A program made the position numbers and the translations under genes. Source: Gemmatimonadales bacterium (lineage in GTDB: Bacteria; Gemmatimonadota; Gemmatimonadetes; Gemmatimonadales; GWC2-71-9). From it: a stretch of 5,052 bases of DNA. Location of the stretch: positions 1 to 5,052 of the forward strand of contig JACDDX010000155.1 in assembly GCA_013816685.1 (NCBI GenBank), in the 5' to 3' direction. Positions 1 through 5,052 of this stretch are shown here, piece after piece. The notes beneath the pieces were generated by a model, which had not been told where the DNA came from, ran no database searches, and saw only the letters and a list, made by a program, of their open reading frames with translations. The first letter of the stretch is position 1, and every line of letters starts with the position of its first letter.

Positions 1-26
1 GGCGAACCGGAGAACTCGAGCTTCAT
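1..26 (-). CDS. coxG: Start of a CoxG-like SRPBCC protein (5' fragment)
   Basis: Only the first eight codons and two bases of a ninth lie in the window, reading MKLEFSGSP. The ATG overlaps the stop of the preceding mocA-like gene as ATGA (23-26), the same junction used twice upstream in this operon. A GAGGA ribosome-binding sequence sits at 36-40, 9 nt before the ATG. From family knowledge, CoxG proteins (SRPBCC/START-like fold, about 150-200 residues, implicated in membrane attachment or maturation of Mo hydroxylases) typically begin MK(L)(E)FSG, and coxG often follows coxSLM and the nucleotidyltransferase. The identification is therefore an inference from a short N-terminus plus position; the existence of a coupled gene here is more certain than its name. 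Confidence 0.6.
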
Positions 27-637
27 CGGGAGGCATCCTCGAGAGTAAGCAGGTCGTCCGGCGTGTCGACGTCGGGATTGTCGCCGGGGACATCGAGCAC
101 CAGCAGGTCGGGTGAGTCGGCGAGCAGCGGCTGCAACCCCGTATCGCCCGACAGCCGCTCTGCCAGCGGCCAGAGCGCGCGGTCGAGCAGCGTCGGATGG
201 CCCGGCTCGTCGGGTCGGGCGGTATACCTCGCTCGCACGAGGCGGCCCCGCCCCTCGCGCCACGCCACTACCAGCGCGGCGATGGTCGATGGCCTGATGG
301 CGGGCTGGTCGCCGAGACAGATGACCGCGGCGCCGGCTTCGGCGGGGGGCAGGACCGCCATCGCGGCGAAACCCAGCCGGACCGAGGCCGCGAGCCCGTC
401 CATCGGCGCCGGGTTCGGTACCGGGACCAGTCCCGCGTCGAGCACCAGCCGCTCGGCATCAGCGTCGCCTTCGGCGATCACGACTTCCCCCCCCGCGAGC
501 AGGCCCGCGCGAATCGCCTCCTGGACGGGATCGAGCGTGTGCGCCAGCAGCGGTCGCCCGTGCAACGTCGCGAGCAGCTTGCCGCCGCCGAAGCGGCGCC
601 CCAGCCCCGCGGCAAGGACCAGGGCACGCGCGATCAT
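23..637 (-). CDS. mocA: Molybdenum cofactor cytidylyltransferase (MocA-like NTP transferase)
   Basis: A 204-residue cytoplasmic nucleotidyltransferase of the MobA/MocA family (E. coli MocA is about 190 residues). It probably transfers CMP from CTP to molybdopterin, giving the cytosine-dinucleotide cofactor used by CoxL-type enzymes. Visible motifs are the N-terminal nucleotide-binding loop LAAGLGRRFGGGK (8-20), GLAASVRLG (81-89), the metal-binding GDQP (109-112), PGHPTL (145-150), GDTGLQPLL (164-172) and the C-terminal DNPDVDTPDDL (186-196). The AAG form of the first loop, rather than the LAGG of MobA, favours CTP over GTP; that is family knowledge, not measured here. The start is set by an ATGA overlap with the coxM-like stop. 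I see no good Shine-Dalgarno sequence, so translation probably relies on coupling. A run of eight G on the coding strand (487-494) encodes G49-G50. It could also serve other Mo hydroxylases in the cell. Confidence 0.9.
   Translation of the reverse strand: MIARALVLAAGLGRRFGGGKLLATLHGRPLLAHTLDPVQEAIRAGLLAGGEVVIAEGDADAERLVLDAGLVPVPNPAPMDGLAASVRLGFAAMAVLPPAEAGAAVICLGDQPAIRPSTIAALVVAWREGRGRLVRARYTARPDEPGHPTLLDRALWPLAERLSGDTGLQPLLADSPDLLVLDVPGDNPDVDTPDDLLTLEDASR
36..40 (-). promoter_or_regulatory. Probable ribosome-binding site of the coxG-like gene
   Basis: GAGGA on the minus strand within the mocA-like 3' end, 9 nt before the ATG at 26. It supports a real start at the window edge rather than a chance ATGA. 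Confidence 0.5.
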
Positions 638-1491
638 CGCGCCCGTTGGAGCGCGGTGTCGAGCGCCCTGCGGGCGATGACGGCGGTGAGGTGTCTCCGG
701 TAATCGGCCGGGGCGTGGATGTCGCCGGTGATCTCGATGCCGTCCGCCGCACCGCCGGCCACGCGGTCCAGCTCCGCCGCCTCACCCCTGGCGCCCACCA
801 GCGAATCCGCGCCCGGCACCAGAAAGGCCATCTCGCCGACACCATTGAGCGCCAGCACCGCATGGCTGATGGTCCCGCGCTTCCGCGCGATGACCGCCGA
901 TGCCCCGACGATCGCGTAGCCCGACGCCGCCTGCTCGAAGCTGGTGTAGGAGGTGCCCGCCCCCGGCGGCAGCGACGGCACGATGATGTCGGTGATCAGC
1001 TCGTCCTCGGCCAGCTCGGTGACGAACGCGCCCTTGAAGAACTCGCGCGCCCGGACCGCCCGCTTGCCGCGCTTGCTCCGCAGGTTGATCGTGGCGTCGA
1101 GCGCGAGCATGACCGATGGCATGTCGGACGCCGGGTCGGCATGGGCCAGGCTGCCGCCGATGGTGCCGCGGTTCCGCACCTGGAGATCGCCGATGGTGTG
1201 GGTGACCTCGTGCAGGATCGGAAAGCGTTCCTGCAGGATCTCCGACTCGAGGATCTCGCGATAGGTGACGCCCGCGCCGATCCGCGCGCCCTTGCCGCGA
1301 GGCGTGATGCCCTTGAGCTCCGCGATCCGGCTGATGTCGATCAGCCGGGCCGGCTGCGCCAGCCGGAACTTCATCACCGGCAGGAGACTGTGCCCGCCGG
1401 CGATGACCTTGACGCCTTCCGCGCCGGCGATGGCGGCGAGCGCCTCGCGCATGCTGCCGGCGCGCACGTACTCGAAGCTGGTCGGGATCAT
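634..1491 (-). CDS. coxM: FAD-binding medium subunit of a form II CO dehydrogenase-like molybdenum hydroxylase
   Basis: A 285-residue flavoprotein subunit, matching the usual CoxM length of about 280-290. It accepts electrons from the [2Fe-2S] subunit onto FAD and passes them to an acceptor, probably the quinone pool or respiratory chain. The N-terminal FAD-binding domain (about 1-175) contains both signature loops: AGGHSLLP (31-38) and TIGGS (110-114), the latter within GDLQVRNRGTIGGSLAHADP (101-120). The C-terminal CO-dehydrogenase-flavoprotein domain runs from about 180, starting near FEQAASGYAIVGASA (185-199). The ATG at 1489-1491 is chosen because it overlaps the coxL-like TGA as ATGA and has AAGGAG 8 nt upstream. 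The longer reading frame that begins further upstream would run 60 residues inside coxL in another frame and gives unlike-protein sequence. The gene ends in another ATGA overlap with the mocA-like gene. Being third, after S and L, is the form II order. Confidence 0.96.
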   Translation of the reverse strand: MIPTSFEYVRAGSMREALAAIAGAEGVKVIAGGHSLLPVMKFRLAQPARLIDISRIAELKGITPRGKGARIGAGVTYREILESEILQERFPILHEVTHTIGDLQVRNRGTIGGSLAHADPASDMPSVMLALDATINLRSKRGKRAVRAREFFKGAFVTELAEDELITDIIVPSLPPGAGTSYTSFEQAASGYAIVGASAVIARKRGTISHAVLALNGVGEMAFLVPGADSLVGARGEAAELDRVAGGAADGIEITGDIHAPADYRRHLTAVIARRALDTALQRAR

Positions 1492-3905
1492 CGCCCGTTC
1501 TCCTTGACAGCGCCGTTGGTGCCGATGGCAGCGCCATTCCCGTTGGCCGAGCCGTTCCCGTGCTGCCTGGCCGACTGGATTGCCGCCCAGACACGTGAGG
1601 GAGTGAGCGGCTTGTCGATGTGAGTGATGCCGTAGTCGGAGAGCGCGTCCACCACTGCATTGACCAGGCACGCGGCCGACGAGATGGTGCCGGCTTCACC
1701 CACGCCCTTGATGCCGAGCGGATTCACCGGCGACGGCGTGTGCGTGTGCGCGGTCTCCAGGTGCGGGATCTGGCTGGCCTTGGGAATCGCGTAATCCATC
1801 ATCGAGCCGGTGAGGAGCTGGCCCGACTCGTCGTACACGGCGATTTCCCAGAGCGCTTCGCCTAGCCCCTGCACGATGCCGCCGTGGACCTGGCCTTCGA
1901 CGATCATCGGGTTGATAAGCGGGCCGCAGTCGTCCACGGCGATGTAGCGCAGCACCGTGACCAGCCCGGTCGCCTCGTCTACCTCGACGGTGCAGATGTG
2001 GGTTCCGAACGGATAGACGAAGTTGCTGGGATCGAAGAAGGCCGTCGCTTCGAGTCCCGGCTCGACCCCGGCCGGCATGTTCCACGCGAGGTTGGCCATC
2101 AGCGCCACCTCGGCGAAGGTTTTCGCCTGGTCGGGCGAGCCGCGGACCGAGTACTTGCCGTCGTTCCACTCGAGGTCGGCCTCGTTGGCCTCCATCAGGT
2201 GTGCCGCGATCTTCTTCGCCTTCTCCTTCACTCGCTGCGCCGCGATCTTGACCGCCGACCCGCAGACGGCGGTGCTCCGGCTCCCGTAGGTACCCCAGCC
2301 CTGGGCGGTGTTGTCGGTGTCGCCGGACAGGACCTCGATGTTTTCGACCGGATAGCCGAACTCGTCCGCCACGATCTGCGCGAAGGTCGTCTCCTCGCCC
2401 TGCCCGTGAGGCTTGGCCCCGATGTACACCCGCACCACGCCGGTCGGGTAGACCCGCACGATCGCTGAATCGTAGAGGCCGCCGCCGAAGCCGACCGCGC
2501 CTGCCACCTGCGAGGGACCGAGCCCGCAGATCTCGATGTAACTCACCATCCCCAGCCCCAGCCGCCGTCCCTGCTTCTTTGCCTCGGCCTGCTCCTGACG
2601 GAAGGCTGGGACGTCAATCATCGTCAGCGCCTTGTCCATCGCGATGTTGTAGTCGCCCGAGTCGTAGGTCAGGCCGGTGCAGGTGGTGTAGGGGAACTTG
2701 TCCTTGGCGATGAAATTCTTGCGCCGGAGCTCGAAGGGGTCCATGCCGATCTTCCGGGCGTACACGTCCATCAGCCGCTCGAGCAGGTACGACGCCTCCG
2801 GGCGCCCGGCGCCGCGATAGGCGTCGATCGGGGCACCCGCCGTGTACACGCCACGGATGGTGCCGAGCACGTTGGGGATGGTATAGGGACCGGGGTAGAT
2901 CAGCCCGTGCAGGATCGTCGGGATGCCGGGCCCCGCGGTGCTCGCGTAGGCGCCCATGCCCGCGTACACGGTGGTGCGCAGGCCGGTGATCTGCCCGTCC
3001 TTCGTGCCGCAGAGCTCGACGTACTCGATGTGGTCGCGCCCGTGGATGGTCGTCTTGAAGTTCTCGCTCCGGTCTTCGGCCCACTTCACCGGGCGGCCCA
3101 GATCCATGGCCGCGAAGCTGACCAGCGCCTCGTCGGGATACGCCGGGATCTTGCTGCCGAAGCCGCCGCCCACCTCGGGCGAGATGACCCGGATCTTGTG
3201 CTCCGGGATCTGGAGCATGACCGAGCAAAGGAAGCGATGGATGTGCGGATTCTGACTGGTGACCCAGAGCGTGAGCTGGCCCATGGCCTTGTTGTAGCTC
3301 GCCACAGCGGCGCGGCACTCCATGGCGGTCGGGATCACCCGCTGCTGGACGATCCGCTCCTTCACGGTCACTTCGGCCCCGTCGAACGCCTTGTTCGCGT
3401 CGCCCCCGGCCACGACCCAGGTGAATGCCAGGTTGTTGGGCACGTCGTCGTGGAGCTGCGGCGCGCCGGCCCGGGTCATCTTCTCGGGGTCCACGTTGCC
3501 CTCGAGCACGTCGTAATCCACGTCCATCAGGTCGATGGCGTCACGCGCCTGCGCGCGCGTCTCGGCGATGACCAGCGCGACGCCGTCGCCGACGTAGCGC
3601 ACCTTGTCGTGCGCGAGCAGCGGGTGAGCTGGGATCTTGAGATCGCAGTTCGGCACGTTCCAGGCGCAGGGCACCGGCGCCACCTTGTCCTTGATATCGG
3701 CGCCGGTGTACACCGCGATCACCCCCGGAGCCGCGCGCGCCGCGCTGACGTCCACCCGGGTGATCCTGGCGTGGGCGTAGGGGCTTCGCAGGATGGCGGC
3801 GTAGGTGAGGCCGGGGAGCTTGATGTCATCGGTGTAGGTGGCGGTGCCGGTGATGAGGCGGGGATCCTCACGCCGCTTGATGCCCGACCCGAACAGCGTG
3901 GTCAT
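1488..3905 (-). CDS. coxL: Molybdopterin-binding large subunit, form II CoxL-like molybdenum hydroxylase
   Basis: This 805-residue catalytic subunit holds the molybdenum cofactor and would hydroxylate the substrate with water-derived oxygen. The N-terminal hammerhead-type domain begins at GSGIKRREDPRLITG (6-20). The cofactor-binding domains follow, with GGGFGSK (246-252), the active-site loop AYRGAGR (362-368), PHGQGEETTFAQI (499-511), GDTDNTAQGWGTYGSRS (528-544), and the catalytic glutamate E737 in GIKGVGEAG (731-739). The loop is diagnostic: proven CO dehydrogenases (form I) have AYRCSFR with a copper-binding cysteine, and here that position is Gly365, so this is form II. CO oxidation is therefore not assured; purines, aromatic N-heterocycles or aldehydes are possible substrates. 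Residues about 781-805 form a Gly/Asn-rich tail, odd for the family. The start has GAGGAG 9 nt upstream and fits the conserved N-terminus. No signal peptide is seen, so it is cytoplasmic. It lies 13 nt after coxS and overlaps coxM by 4 nt. Confidence 0.96.
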   Translation of the reverse strand: MTTLFGSGIKRREDPRLITGTATYTDDIKLPGLTYAAILRSPYAHARITRVDVSAARAAPGVIAVYTGADIKDKVAPVPCAWNVPNCDLKIPAHPLLAHDKVRYVGDGVALVIAETRAQARDAIDLMDVDYDVLEGNVDPEKMTRAGAPQLHDDVPNNLAFTWVVAGGDANKAFDGAEVTVKERIVQQRVIPTAMECRAAVASYNKAMGQLTLWVTSQNPHIHRFLCSVMLQIPEHKIRVISPEVGGGFGSKIPAYPDEALVSFAAMDLGRPVKWAEDRSENFKTTIHGRDHIEYVELCGTKDGQITGLRTTVYAGMGAYASTAGPGIPTILHGLIYPGPYTIPNVLGTIRGVYTAGAPIDAYRGAGRPEASYLLERLMDVYARKIGMDPFELRRKNFIAKDKFPYTTCTGLTYDSGDYNIAMDKALTMIDVPAFRQEQAEAKKQGRRLGLGMVSYIEICGLGPSQVAGAVGFGGGLYDSAIVRVYPTGVVRVYIGAKPHGQGEETTFAQIVADEFGYPVENIEVLSGDTDNTAQGWGTYGSRSTAVCGSAVKIAAQRVKEKAKKIAAHLMEANEADLEWNDGKYSVRGSPDQAKTFAEVALMANLAWNMPAGVEPGLEATAFFDPSNFVYPFGTHICTVEVDEATGLVTVLRYIAVDDCGPLINPMIVEGQVHGGIVQGLGEALWEIAVYDESGQLLTGSMMDYAIPKASQIPHLETAHTHTPSPVNPLGIKGVGEAGTISSAACLVNAVVDALSDYGITHIDKPLTPSRVWAAIQSARQHGNGSANGNGAAIGTNGAVKENGR
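1500..1505 (-). promoter_or_regulatory. Ribosome-binding site of the coxM-like gene
   Basis: AAGGAG on the minus strand, 8 nt before the ATG at 1491. It lies inside the last codons of the coxL-like gene (encoding the K-E of the KENGR end). It decides the coxM start over the longer upstream reading frame. Confidence 0.8.
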
Positions 3906-3914
3906 GGTGTCGAT

Positions 3915-3920
3915 CTCCTC
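3915..3920 (-). promoter_or_regulatory. Ribosome-binding site of the coxL-like gene
   Basis: GAGGAG on the minus strand, 9 nt before the ATG at 3905. It overlaps the coxS TGA stop (3919-3921), so ribosomes finishing coxS cover the coxL initiation region. This fits stoichiometric synthesis of the two subunits. Confidence 0.8.
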
Positions 3921-4482
3921 AGACGCCGGCGCCGGCCGGCTCCGCGGCCGGCAGGGGGGACCGCTGGGTGGACTCGCCCGCCGGCTCGCTCGTCGGCTGG
4001 CCCGCGGCGCTCTGGGCGCGCATGACCTCCGCGGCGGTGCGGATGGCCAGGACGATGTTCTGGTAGCCGGTGCAGCGGCAGTAGTTGCCCTCGATGGCGT
4101 GGCGGATCTCGTCGTCCGTCGGATCGGGGTTGCTGCCCAGGAAGTCGACCGCCGTCATGATCATGCCCGGGGTGCAGAAGCCGCACTGAAGCCCGTGCTT
4201 TTCCCAGAAGGCGTTCTGCATCGGATGGAGCGCGCCGCTCGGCGCCAGACCTTCAATGGTGGTGATGTCCATTCCCTCCACCTGCACGGCAAGCTGGGTG
4301 CAGCTCTTGACCGCCTGTCCGTCGATGAGCACCGTGCACGCGCCGCACTGGCTGGTGTCGCAGCCGATGTGAGTGCCAGTCAGGTTGAGATCGTCCCGGA
4401 GCACGTGCACCAGCAACGACCGCGGCTCCACCTCCACCGTGCGGGCGATGCGGTTCACGTTCAGGATGACAGATCGCTTCAT
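3919..4482 (-). CDS. coxS: [2Fe-2S] small subunit of a form II CO dehydrogenase-like molybdenum hydroxylase
   Basis: A 187-residue iron-sulfur subunit that carries electrons from the Mo site to FAD. All eight cluster cysteines are present: the plant-ferredoxin-type N-terminal domain has C41, C46, C49 and C61 (GCDTSQCGACTVLIDG, 40-55), and the C-terminal helical domain has C100, C103, C135 and C137 (QCGFCTPGM, 99-107; NYCRCTGYQNI, 133-143). The core ends near residue 155. Residues 155-187 are an extra tail rich in Ala, Pro, Glu, Gln and Ser; the family usually stops at about 155-170. The ATG is supported by AAGGAG at 4493-4498 (10 nt spacing) and by the usual 'LNVN' opening strand. It is the first gene of the operon, so its upstream region should hold the operon promoter. 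The TGA stop overlaps the coxL ribosome-binding site, implying close translational linkage. Confidence 0.97.
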   Translation of the reverse strand: MKRSVILNVNRIARTVEVEPRSLLVHVLRDDLNLTGTHIGCDTSQCGACTVLIDGQAVKSCTQLAVQVEGMDITTIEGLAPSGALHPMQNAFWEKHGLQCGFCTPGMIMTAVDFLGSNPDPTDDEIRHAIEGNYCRCTGYQNIVLAIRTAAEVMRAQSAAGQPTSEPAGESTQRSPLPAAEPAGAGV

Positions 4483-4492
4483 CGGTACAGGG

Positions 4493-4498
4493 CTCCTT
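4493..4498 (-). promoter_or_regulatory. Ribosome-binding site of the coxS-like gene
   Basis: AAGGAG on the minus strand, 10 nt before the ATG at 4482. It is a strong match to the anti-Shine-Dalgarno consensus and fixes the start of the first operon gene. Confidence 0.75.
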
Positions 4499-4563
4499 CC
4501 GCTCTGAGGTCCTGCTGTGGTCTCACCAGGATATCGTGCGCTGTCCGCTGCGCGGCTGCCCTC

Positions 4564-4592
4564 TAACTAGCCGCCACTCTGGTACGGGTCAA
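4564..4592 (-). promoter_or_regulatory. Candidate promoter of the coxSLM operon
   Basis: On the minus strand TTGACC (4587-4592) is followed by a 17-nt spacer and TAGTTA (4564-4569). The -35 is good (5 of 6 to TTGACA). The -10 is weak, matching TATAAT only at its first two positions. Transcription would start near 4557, leaving a leader of about 75 nt before coxS. The -35 lies inside one arm of the 9-bp inverted repeat, so a regulator bound there would interfere with or recruit polymerase. This is a prediction only; an activator-dependent or alternative-sigma promoter is equally possible. Confidence 0.3.
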
Positions 4593-4620
4593 GAGTCCTG
4601 GCCGTCGCACACTTGACCCG
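4585..4620. repeat. 9-bp perfect inverted repeat upstream of the cox-like operon
   Basis: CGGGTCAAG (4585-4593) and CTTGACCCG (4612-4620) are perfect reverse complements separated by 18 nt, with centres 27 bp apart. Each arm contains TTGACC reading outward, on the minus strand towards coxS and on the plus strand towards the tRNA. It may be a regulator operator, a pair of divergent -35 boxes, or an RNA hairpin. There is no T-run on either side, so it is not a typical intrinsic terminator. Confidence 0.6.
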
Positions 4621-4711
4621 GAGCGGCCGCACGCGGGAATCGCACTCGCTATTGTGCGTTGAGCATGTATTTTCATGCGTCACGCCGCGTTGTTCATCCG
4701 TTCGCGACCCT

Positions 4712-4784
4712 TGGGGTGTAGCTCAATCGGCAGAGCGCCCGGCTGTTAACCGGGAGGTTGCTGGTTCGACCCCAGCCGCCCCAG
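4712..4784 (+). tRNA. tRNA-Asn (anticodon GTT)
   Basis: A complete 73-nt cloverleaf. The acceptor arms are TGGGGTG (4712-4718) and CGCCCCA (4777-4783), with one T-G wobble and discriminator G at 4784. The D stem is GCTC/GAGC. The anticodon stem is CCCGG/CCGGG around the loop CTGTTAA, giving anticodon GTT (4745-4747) with A37. The variable loop is AGGTT. The T stem is GCTGG/CCAGC around TTCGACC. A G73 discriminator agrees with bacterial tRNA-Asn. The 3' CCA is not encoded (TCA follows), so a CCA-adding enzyme is needed. It stands alone, oriented away from the cox-like operon, with its own terminator. Confidence 0.97.
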
Positions 4785-4786
4785 TC

Positions 4787-4809
4787 AGCCCGCAACCGCG
4801 GGCTTTTTT
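4787..4809 (+). terminator. Rho-independent terminator of tRNA-Asn
   Basis: A perfect 7-bp stem, AGCCCGC (4787-4793) with GCGGGCT (4798-4804), closes a 4-nt AACC loop and runs directly into a T tract (4804-4809). It begins 2 nt after the tRNA 3' base, so the primary transcript needs very little 3' trimming. There is no A-run on the other flank, so it should work only for plus-strand transcription. Confidence 0.9.
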
Positions 4810-4850
4810 GTGTCCCAGAAGCGCGAGGGCGTCGCGGCACCCGGAGTCCG

Positions 4851-5052
4851 TTAGAGCGCCGCGACGTAGAAGGCCATGAACGCGAAGTGGCAGCCGCTCC
4901 CGAGCAGCACAAAGAGGTGCCAGATCTCGTGGGTTCCGAACCGGCCGGGGACCGGATCCGGCCGCCCGCCGGCGAACACGATCGCACCCATCGTGTAGGC
5001 CAGTCCGCCAGCGCCGAGCCAGGCGAGTCCGGTGGGCGTGACCGTCCGCGCC
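4851..5052 (-). CDS. trhA: Hemolysin III / TrhA (PAQR-like) family membrane protein, C-terminal fragment
   Basis: The last 66 codons and TAA stop (4851-4853) of a gene that enters from the right edge; its start lies outside. The translated end contains GLAWLGAGGLAYTMGAIVFA (fragment residues 8-27), a hydrophobic segment, then RPDPVPGRFGTHEIWHLFVL and GSGCHFAFMAFYVAAL. The spacing H-E-I-W-H with a later C-H-F is the C-terminal signature of the hemolysin III family, in which conserved histidines are thought to bind metal in a seven-helix membrane protein of about 200-230 residues. Here these are fragment residues H41, H45 and H55. The family is named after a reported haemolysin, but bacterial members such as TrhA are mainly linked to membrane-lipid or fluidity homeostasis, so toxicity should not be assumed. 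It is convergent with tRNA-Asn and unrelated to the cox-like operon. Confidence 0.87.
   Translation of the reverse strand, partial: ARTVTPTGLAWLGAGGLAYTMGAIVFAGGRPDPVPGRFGTHEIWHLFVLLGSGCHFAFMAFYVAAL

Noticed and set aside
632..649. Short similarity between the coxM and mocA start regions (both have AACGGGCG shortly before ATGATC)
   Set aside because: It is too short and too close to ordinary GC-rich coding sequence to call a repeat or regulatory site.
646..1623. 325-codon open frame on the plus strand
   Set aside because: It is antisense to the coxM-like gene, is rich in Arg/Asp/Gly/His with no recognisable motif, and is a typical high-GC third-position shadow.
1492..1671. Longer N-terminus for the coxM-like protein (60 extra residues)
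   Set aside because: The added part lies entirely within coxL in another frame, resembles no FAD subunit, and the ATGA start with AAGGAG gives a normal-length protein.
2907..4025. 372-codon open frame on the plus strand opposite coxL
   Set aside because: The composition (His/Arg/Asp/Val-rich, no domain) mirrors the coxL codons; every conserved coxL motif is on the minus strand.
4712..4784. tRNA as an integration site for a mobile element
   Set aside because: I see no integrase, no direct repeat of the tRNA 3' end, and no change in base composition on either side within the window.
4613..4879. 88-codon plus-strand frame covering the tRNA
   Set aside because: It contains GVAQSAERPAVNREVAGSTP, the well-known artefact of translating a tRNA gene, and runs through the terminator.
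4694..4987. 97-codon minus-strand frame through the tRNA and the hemolysin III-like gene
   Set aside because: It is the antisense tRNA artefact (GWGRTSNLPVN) joined to an out-of-frame reading of the real gene, whose correct frame ends at 4851.

Overview
This is a GC-rich bacterial chromosomal segment (roughly two thirds G+C by eye) dominated by one minus-strand operon for a molybdenum hydroxylase of the xanthine oxidase / aerobic CO dehydrogenase family. The organism is probably a free-living, soil-type aerobe; the sequence does not let me name a phylum.

Operon (minus strand, read from about 4560 down to 1): coxS-like [2Fe-2S] subunit (3919-4482), coxL-like molybdopterin subunit (1488-3905), coxM-like FAD subunit (634-1491), a MocA-type molybdopterin nucleotidyltransferase (23-637), and the first nine codons of a gene that looks like coxG (1-26, running off the window). 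The order S-L-M and the active-site loop AYRGAGR in the large subunit both mark this as a 'form II' enzyme. It lacks the cysteine that holds copper in proven CO dehydrogenases, so its substrate is open. S and L are 13 nt apart; each later junction is a 4-base ATGA overlap, so the subunits and the cofactor-maturation genes are probably translated as a coupled set. Electrons would flow from substrate at Mo (L) through the two [2Fe-2S] clusters (S) to FAD (M); MocA would supply the cytidylated cofactor.

Right side (4483-5052): a 229-nt intergenic region contains a perfect 9-bp inverted repeat whose two arms each carry TTGACC, facing the operon and the tRNA. Next comes a plus-strand tRNA-Asn(GTT) at 4712-4784 with an intrinsic terminator starting 2 nt after it. 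At the edge is the 3' end of a convergent minus-strand gene for a hemolysin III / TrhA-type membrane protein (4851-5052), which has no start codon in the window.

I found no mobile element, CRISPR array, or convincing undescribed system. The most useful points are the form II identity, unusual low-complexity C-terminal tails on both the small and large subunits, the run of ATGA couplings that reveals a coxG start at the edge, and the inverted repeat upstream of the operon.
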